Shown piece by piece: positions 14,736-19,000 of a DNA stretch of 19,000 nt. The position numbers were made by a program, and so were the translations under genes. Where the stretch lies: positions 1 to 19,000 of the forward strand of contig JAISSG010000030.1 in NCBI GenBank assembly GCA_031273185.1, written 5' to 3'. The notes under the pieces are model-generated. The model did not search any database. It saw nothing but the letters and a program-made list of their open reading frames with translations, and was not told where the DNA came from. The first letter of the stretch is position 1; each line of letters starts with the position of its first letter. The DNA is from Treponema sp. (lineage in GTDB: Bacteria > Spirochaetota > Spirochaetia > Treponematales > Breznakiellaceae).

Positions 14736-16136
14736 ATGATGCGATCATTGTTTTCCGGCGTTTCCGGGCTCCAGAACCACCAAACCAGGATGGACGTAAT
14801 TGGAAACAACATTTCCAACATTAACACCACTGGCTTTAAGCGGAACCGGGTGAATTTTCAGGATATTCTGTACCAGCAACTCCAGGGCGCTGCCCGCCCC
14901 ACCGAGACAATCGGCGGCGTGAACCCCAAGGAAGTCGGCCTTGGGATGACCATAGCCTCTATCGACACAATCCACATCCAGGGCAGCCTGCAAACCACCG
15001 GCATAGGCACCGACCTTGGCATTAACGGCACGGGCTTCTTCGTGCTGGACAACGGCGGCGTCCAGCTCTTTACCCGCGCCGGGGGGTTCAGCATCGACGA
15101 GGCCGGCACGATGGTCAACCCCGCCAACGGCATGAAGGTGCAGGGCTGGATGGCCCGCGATATTGGGGGCATCCCGGTGCTGGACACCTCAAGGCCGGTG
15201 ACCGACATCTACATCCCCGTCGGCGCAAAGGACCCGGCCAAGGCCACAACCGAGGTCATGTTTGCCTGCAACCTTGACAAGCGCATCCCCGAAATCCCGG
15301 AAGACCCCACGGGGCTTCAGGTAATCCAGGGCACCTGGGCGACCCAGATCGACATTTACGACAGCTTTGGGGACAAGCACATCCTCCAGGTCGAATTCAC
15401 CAGGGTGCCGGGAACCTCGAACAGTTGGAACGCGGCGGTAACGGTTGACCCCCAGAACGAGGTTCCGACCAACACCGCCATAGGCTTCGGCGAGGAAGCC
15501 CCGGCTGCGGGCGGCCCGACAACCTTCGTAGTGAACTTTTCCAACAACGGCACCCTGCTTTCCGCGGAAGACGGGGCGGGCAATGTCTCCGGCGCTTCGG
15601 GCCGGGTGATCATGAACGTGGCTTTCGACGTGCAGACCGCCGCCCCCAACGAGGACGGGACCCCCACGAGGCAGGAATTTGCCCTGAACCTGGGGCAGGT
15701 CGGCGGCTTCACCCGGTCGATCACCCAGTACGCCGAGCAAAGCACTTCCAAGGCAGTCGAGCAGGACGGCTGGACGATGGGCTACCTTGACAGCTTCAAG
15801 ATTGACCGCTCGGGCGTTATTACCGGCGTTTTTTCCAACGGCACCACGAGGTCGCTGGCCCAGGTAGCGATGGCTTCCTTTGCCAACCAGGGCGGCCTTG
15901 AAAAAGCCGGCGACAATACCTTCCGGGAATCGATCAACTCCGGCATGGCCAACATCGGGCCTTCGGGCATAGAGGGCAAGGGCGCCATTGTTTCCGGCAC
16001 CCTGGAAATGTCCAACGTTGACATGGCGGATCAGTTTACCGACATGATCATCACCCAGCGCGGCTTCCAGGCCAACTCCCGGACCATTCAAACAGCAGAC
16101 CAGCTTTTGCAGGAACTGCTGACCCTCAAGAGGTAG
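14736..16136 (+). CDS. flgE: Flagellar hook protein FlgE
   Basis: FlgE builds the hook, the universal joint of the periplasmic flagellum. The 466-residue product starts MMRSLFSGVSGLQNHQTRMD and has the rod/hook signature VIGNNISNINTTGFKRNRV. The C-terminus carries SNVDMADQFTDMIITQRGF, then the helix QANSRTIQTADQLLQELL. The first of two adjacent ATG codons is chosen; AAGGAG lies 10 bases upstream. Lys165 (PVGAK) and Cys178 (VMFACNL) stand exactly where Treponema denticola FlgE forms its lysinoalanine crosslink between subunits, so this hook is probably covalently crosslinked. The gene is followed by an unusual palindromic element rather than directly by flbD. Confidence 0.97.
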   Translation: MMRSLFSGVSGLQNHQTRMDVIGNNISNINTTGFKRNRVNFQDILYQQLQGAARPTETIGGVNPKEVGLGMTIASIDTIHIQGSLQTTGIGTDLGINGTGFFVLDNGGVQLFTRAGGFSIDEAGTMVNPANGMKVQGWMARDIGGIPVLDTSRPVTDIYIPVGAKDPAKATTEVMFACNLDKRIPEIPEDPTGLQVIQGTWATQIDIYDSFGDKHILQVEFTRVPGTSNSWNAAVTVDPQNEVPTNTAIGFGEEAPAAGGPTTFVVNFSNNGTLLSAEDGAGNVSGASGRVIMNVAFDVQTAAPNEDGTPTRQEFALNLGQVGGFTRSITQYAEQSTSKAVEQDGWTMGYLDSFKIDRSGVITGVFSNGTTRSLAQVAMASFANQGGLEKAGDNTFRESINSGMANIGPSGIEGKGAIVSGTLEMSNVDMADQFTDMIITQRGFQANSRTIQTADQLLQELLTLKR

Positions 16137-16146
16137 TTTTGGGAAC

Positions 16147-16245
16147 AATGGGGAATGAGGAATGAGAAGTGGGGAATTAGGAATGAGATTTCTTGTCCTT
16201 GGCTTCAATTCCTCATTGCTCATTGCTCGTTGCTAATTGCGAATT
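16147..16245. repeat. Palindromic heptamer-repeat element between flgE and flbD
   Basis: The left arm (about 16147-16187) is a chain of near-heptamers, GGGAATGAGGAATGAG, GGGGAATTAG, GAATGAG. The right arm (about 16206-16245) is the approximate inverse: ATTCCTCATTGCTCATTGC followed by TCGTTGCTAATTGCGAATTG. The arms could fold into a long imperfect hairpin with about one G:G mismatch every seven bases. It has no coding capacity and no U-run typical of a terminator. Families of AATTCCTCATTC-type intergenic repeats are known in several bacteria; relation to them is inference. Confidence 0.65.
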
Positions 16246-16254
16246 GAATATGGT

Positions 16255-16452
16255 ATGATAAAGGTAACCAGGCTGAACGGCACTGAATATTACGTCAATC
16301 CTCATCAGATTGAATGTATCGAAGTTCGTCCTGATACGACGCTGATGATGCTGTCAAGCAAGAGTCATATTGTGCGGGAAGAAGTAGATGAGGTTTTGGG
16401 CAGAATTGAGGCATACTACCGGCGTATATGCCCGCCCGTTATACAGGAGTAG
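16255..16452 (+). CDS. flbD: FlbD family small flagellar protein
   Basis: FlbD-type proteins (unrelated to the Caulobacter regulator of the same name) are small conserved proteins encoded between flgE and motA in spirochaetes and other bacteria; in some species they are needed for swarming, but the mechanism is not settled. The 65-residue product starts MIKVTRLNGTEYYVNPHQIE, the family signature. ATG 16255 is chosen because the signature starts there; a TTG 18 bases upstream would add residues encoded by the repeat arm. No Shine-Dalgarno sequence is visible before the ATG (the upstream bases are GAATTGAATATGGT), which is odd in an operon where the neighbours have good ones. The stop is three bases before motA. 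Confidence 0.93.
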   Translation: MIKVTRLNGTEYYVNPHQIECIEVRPDTTLMMLSSKSHIVREEVDEVLGRIEAYYRRICPPVIQE

Positions 16453-16455
16453 CGC

Positions 16456-17238
16456 ATGGATTTAGGTACTATTGTTGGTTTAGTCGGCACTATGGCTGCG
16501 TTAGTGTTCGCAGTCGTATCCGCCGGCGGCAGCCTATTGGGCATTCTGGATCTGCCCTCCTTCGTTTTGGTTATTATTGGTTCCTGGTTCGCCCTCATGA
16601 TAGCGTACAGCCTGCCCGACGCGCTAGGAATTTTTTCTCTTTTCGGCAAAACATTCAATGTACCCACATTCAACGAGCAGGGCATTATCCAGAAGATGGT
16701 AGCCTTCTCCGAGAAGGCCCGCCGCGAGGGGCTTTTGGCCCTGGAAGACGAGCTTGAAGACCTTGACGATGAATTTATGAAAAAGGGACTGCGCCTGGTA
16801 GTGGACGGAACCGATGCGGCGGTTATCCGGGACTTAATGGAACTGGAACTGAGTCAGATGCAGGCACGGCATGCGAATAAAATAGGCCTGGTAAATATGT
16901 GGGTCGTTCTGTCCCCCGGTCTGGGAATGCTGGGGACGGTTGTCGGCCTGGTAAATATGCTTTCAAACCTGGACGACAAAGCGTCCATCGGCCCCAATAT
17001 GGCTTTGGCCCTTATTACAACCCTCTACGGTTCGGTATTCGCCAACCAGATTTTCGCCCCCTTCTCTTGCAAACTCGGATTACAGGATGCCAAGGAAACT
17101 ATGGTAAGGGAAATGATAATTGAAGGAGTGCTTTCCATCCAGGCCGGCGACAATACCCGCATCCTTGCGCAGAAACTTTTGGCGTATCTTAATCCGATTA
17201 CACGAAGATCGCTGGAAGCTGAAATGTTGAAGGACTAG
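16456..17238 (+). CDS. motA: Flagellar motor stator protein MotA
   Basis: MotA is the five-copy membrane subunit of the proton-driven stator. The 260-residue protein has two N-terminal membrane segments (about 4-22 and 33-52). A cytoplasmic loop follows with the conserved charged patch ARREGLLALEDEL (Arg90, Glu97), which contacts the rotor. Two C-terminal membrane segments are at about 146-168 and 181-203. The pattern VVLSPGLGMLGTVVGLVNML contains the conserved TM3 proline (Pro154), and GPNMALALITTLYG is typical of TM4. ATG 16456 has CAGGAG about seven bases upstream, inside the end of flbD. It pairs with MotB encoded six bases downstream. Confidence 0.97.
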   Translation: MDLGTIVGLVGTMAALVFAVVSAGGSLLGILDLPSFVLVIIGSWFALMIAYSLPDALGIFSLFGKTFNVPTFNEQGIIQKMVAFSEKARREGLLALEDELEDLDDEFMKKGLRLVVDGTDAAVIRDLMELELSQMQARHANKIGLVNMWVVLSPGLGMLGTVVGLVNMLSNLDDKASIGPNMALALITTLYGSVFANQIFAPFSCKLGLQDAKETMVREMIIEGVLSIQAGDNTRILAQKLLAYLNPITRRSLEAEMLKD

Positions 17239-17244
17239 TCCGCT

Positions 17245-17976
17245 ATGGGAAAAAGGGAACGGAAAAAAGCAGTGGCGCCGCCGAGCACGGCGCTCGCCAC
17301 CTACTCGGACATGGTCACCTTAATGTTGTGCTTTTTCCTCATCATGTTCAACCCCGATGACGTTACCCAGGGCCAGTTGGACGCTATTTCTACCTCAATG
17401 CAAACGGGGGGGCTTGGCGCCCTTGCCGGCGGCCTTACCCTTTCGTCGGGGCGCAGCGCGGAACTGGGCGGCACCATAATGTCCCTGCCCTCAATGGAAA
17501 AGGGCCGCAGCCTGGGAAGCGCCATGAGGAGGGCGGTCAGCGTTTTTTCCCCGGAGGTCCGGTCCAACAAGATTCGGATAACCCAGGACGAGCGGGGTTT
17601 GGTCATTACCCTTGCATCGGACGCTTTTTTTGACCCGGCAAGCGCCCGTATCAACATCGAGGCAACCAGGGACATCCTGCTGCGCCTGGGCAGCTACCTC
17701 GCGTCGAGCGACCTGGCGGGAAGGAAGTTCAGGATCGAGGGCCATACCGATTCCGTGGACGTTGACCCGACGGGCCCCTGGCCGTCGAACTGGGACCTTT
17801 CGGCGGCGCGCTCCATCGCCATCCTGCGCTACCTTGCCGACATGGGCATTGAAGAGCGGCGGTTCCAAATTTCCGGCTTTGCCGACACCGTGCCCCTCTC
17901 CACCAACGCCACCCCCGAAGGCCGGGCCTACAACCGCCGCGTGGATATAATCATCATCGACGACGGGCACCTATAA
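17245..17976 (+). CDS. motB: Flagellar motor stator protein MotB
   Basis: MotB is the stator partner of MotA that carries the proton-binding Asp and anchors the stator to peptidoglycan. The 243-residue product has a basic N-terminus and one membrane segment (about 20-36, TYSDMVTLMLCFFLIMF) in which Asp22 is the expected proton-binding residue. A linker or plug region follows, then an OmpA-like domain (about 115-240) with the peptidoglycan-binding signature FRIEGHTDSVDV and the later SAARSIAILRYLADMGI and NRRVDIIII segments. The start lies six bases after motA; AAGGA near the motA end may serve as ribosome binding site. A possible terminator overlaps its stop codon. Confidence 0.97.
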   Translation: MGKRERKKAVAPPSTALATYSDMVTLMLCFFLIMFNPDDVTQGQLDAISTSMQTGGLGALAGGLTLSSGRSAELGGTIMSLPSMEKGRSLGSAMRRAVSVFSPEVRSNKIRITQDERGLVITLASDAFFDPASARINIEATRDILLRLGSYLASSDLAGRKFRIEGHTDSVDVDPTGPWPSNWDLSAARSIAILRYLADMGIEERRFQISGFADTVPLSTNATPEGRAYNRRVDIIIIDDGHL

Positions 17977-17993
17977 CACCCCGGTGCGTTTTT
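17967..17993 (+). terminator. Weak intrinsic terminator or attenuator after motB
   Basis: GCACC (17967-17971) pairs with GGTGC (17983-17987) around an 11-base loop that includes the motB stop codon; TTTTT follows at 17989-17993. The stem is only five base pairs, so partial termination (attenuation) is more likely than a full stop. It is followed directly by a candidate promoter for fliL. Confidence 0.45.
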
Positions 17994-18007
17994 CCCTAAA
18001 AAAACCC

Positions 18008-18036
18008 TTAGAAACATCCGATTATTATAGTATAAT
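18008..18036 (+). promoter_or_regulatory. Candidate internal promoter before fliL
   Basis: A perfect TATAAT at 18031-18036 has TTAGAA at 18008-18013 with a 17-base spacer; the -35 match is weak (three of six). It lies in an AT-rich 104-base gap between motB and fliL, unlike the tight spacing of the other genes in this operon. It could drive fliL-fliM and the genes beyond the window. Confidence 0.5.
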
Positions 18037-18080
18037 TGTTTCGCTTTTGCGTACATTAAAGATCGGTTGGAGGATTGGAT

Positions 18081-18647
18081 ATGGCAGAGAGTGATGATCT
18101 TGATATTGAAGGCGAGTCGCCGGAAGCAAGCGCCACCCCAGCAAAGAAAAAAGGCGGCGGTCTGGGGGCATTGTTACCAACCATTCTTAAGTTTGCCGCG
18201 ATAGGGCTTGGCGCGCTTATCTTCATAGTTACCGTCTCGGTTGTTACCTACAACATAATGAACAAGGGCGGCAAACCCCAGACCGTAGTAGCCGATCCTT
18301 CCTCCCCCTATATTGGCAGGAGACCTATCTTTTCCTGGTACACCGACATCGGCACAGTGAACACCAGGACCAAGGATGCCACCACCAACTACACGGTGTC
18401 GGTGATCATGCACATCGGCTACGATCTAAACGACACGGTGGCATCCGGGGAGCTTAACGGCAGGCGGTACGAGCTGCAGGAATTTGTCCGCAGGTTTTTC
18501 GCCGAAAAGTACGCTGAGCAGCTACAGCCGCAATTCGAGCGGCGGCTTAAGCAGGAGATTATCGAACAGCTCAATACCCGCTACCTTGACAGCGCGAAGG
18601 TACGGGAGATTGTCTTTGTCCAGCTCAACGTGAACGAAGTGTTCTAA
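18081..18647 (+). CDS. fliL: Flagellar basal body-associated protein FliL
   Basis: FliL is a single-pass membrane protein whose periplasmic domain rings the stator and supports torque at high load. The 188-residue product has an acidic cytoplasmic N-terminus (AESDDLDIEGESPEAS), a membrane segment (about 38-60, FAAIGLGALIFIVTVSVVTY) and a periplasmic domain. That domain carries the family features: NYTVSVIMHIGYDLND, a central ELQEFVRRFFAEKY, and a C-terminal DSAKVREIVFVQLNVNEVF. ATG 18081 is preferred over the TTG six bases upstream because GGAGG (18069-18073) is then seven bases away. It is followed after 23 bases by fliM. Confidence 0.95.
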   Translation: MAESDDLDIEGESPEASATPAKKKGGGLGALLPTILKFAAIGLGALIFIVTVSVVTYNIMNKGGKPQTVVADPSSPYIGRRPIFSWYTDIGTVNTRTKDATTNYTVSVIMHIGYDLNDTVASGELNGRRYELQEFVRRFFAEKYAEQLQPQFERRLKQEIIEQLNTRYLDSAKVREIVFVQLNVNEVF

Positions 18648-18670
18648 ATAACAACCGGAGGTTTGATCCC

Positions 18671-19000
18671 ATGACAGAAGTTCTGTCGCAGGACGAAATT
18701 GATCAACTACTCAGCGCGATAAATGCCGGGGACACCGAGCCGGAGGATTTCAAGCCTGCCGCTGACAGCCGGAAGATCAAGATATACGACTTCAAGCGGC
18801 CCGACAAATTTTCCAAAGAGCAGATTCGCACCGTCTCGATAATGCACGAGACCTTTGCCCGGCTGACCACGACCAGCCTTTCCGCCCAGTTGCGCAGCAT
18901 GGTCCATGTCCACGTCGCCTCGGTTGACCAGCTTACCTACGAGGAATTCATCAGGTCGATCCCAACCCCCACAACGCTTGCCGTGATCAACATGGATCCC
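18671..19000 (+). CDS. fliM: Flagellar motor switch protein FliM (N-terminal 110 residues; cut by window edge)
   Basis: FliM is a C-ring subunit that binds CheY-P and sets rotation direction. The visible part begins MTEVLSQDEIDQLLSAI, the N-terminal CheY-P-binding motif. It then enters the middle domain with IKIYDFKRPDKFSKEQIRTV and, further on, SLSAQLRSMVHVHVASVDQL, all characteristic of FliM. ATG 18671 follows GGAGG (18657-18661) with a nine-base spacing. The frame is open to the window end and the remainder lies outside. In spirochaetes fliY or fliN and the export genes fliP, fliQ and fliR normally follow. Confidence 0.97.
   Translation, partial: MTEVLSQDEIDQLLSAINAGDTEPEDFKPAADSRKIKIYDFKRPDKFSKEQIRTVSIMHETFARLTTTSLSAQLRSMVHVHVASVDQLTYEEFIRSIPTPTTLAVINMDP

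Noticed and set aside
16147..16245. Heptamer array considered as a CRISPR array or intrinsic terminator
   Set aside because: Repeats are 7 bases, degenerate and without spacers; there is no T-run after the hairpin on either strand.

Overview
The window reads as part of a spirochaete chromosome, most likely a Treponema or close relative. The evidence is the gene content: a spirochaete-type motility operon (flbB-fliK-flgD-flgE-flbD-motA-motB-fliL-fliM), a flgN-flgK-flgL-fliW block, and a hook protein carrying the Lys and Cys that crosslink spirochaete hooks. The DNA looks GC-rich by eye (not computed). That would fit a non-pallidum treponeme, such as the termite-gut or other host-associated lineages, but genus and species are inference.

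Layout. (1) 1-3957, minus strand: a hook-filament junction operon, flgN-flgK-flgL-fliW (fliW cut by the window edge), behind a good sigma-28-type promoter. (2) 4010-6358, plus strand: one monocistronic membrane-bound hybrid histidine kinase-like gene with its own sigma-70 promoter and terminator. Both phosphorylation residues, the His of the kinase and the Asp of the receiver, read as Asn, so it looks like a pseudo-kinase. (3) 6371-6484: a small inverted-repeat element in the convergent gap. (4) 6518-11973, minus strand: a tightly coupled chain of a divergent galactokinase-family GHMP kinase, SurE, a TPR protein and an exported TPR/NHL/vWA-like protein, followed after a 20-base gap by a bacteriohemerythrin. 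(5) 12027-19000, plus strand: the large motility operon, starting with flbB and leaving the window inside fliM.

How the parts fit. Regions 1 and 5 encode pieces of one machine: hook length control and hook cap (FliK, FlgD), hook (FlgE), hook-filament junction (FlgK, FlgL and chaperone FlgN), collar (FlbB), stator (MotA, MotB, FliL) and switch (FliM). FliW links filament assembly to CsrA. The sigma-28 signal on flgN and the sigma-70-like signal on flbB fit early and late expression classes.

The parts least explained by standard annotation are: the pseudo-hybrid kinase divergent from the sigma-28 operon; a heptamer-based palindromic element wedged between flgE and flbD that leaves flbD without a visible ribosome binding site; the altered sugar-binding motif of the GalK-like kinase; and a G8 tract plus a T9 tract around the TTG start of the exported NHL protein. 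Every stretch longer than about 200 bases without a gene (3838-4075, 6275-6517, 11875-12081) is accounted for by promoters, terminators, leaders or the repeat element. No tRNA, rRNA, CRISPR array, transposase or prophage gene was seen.
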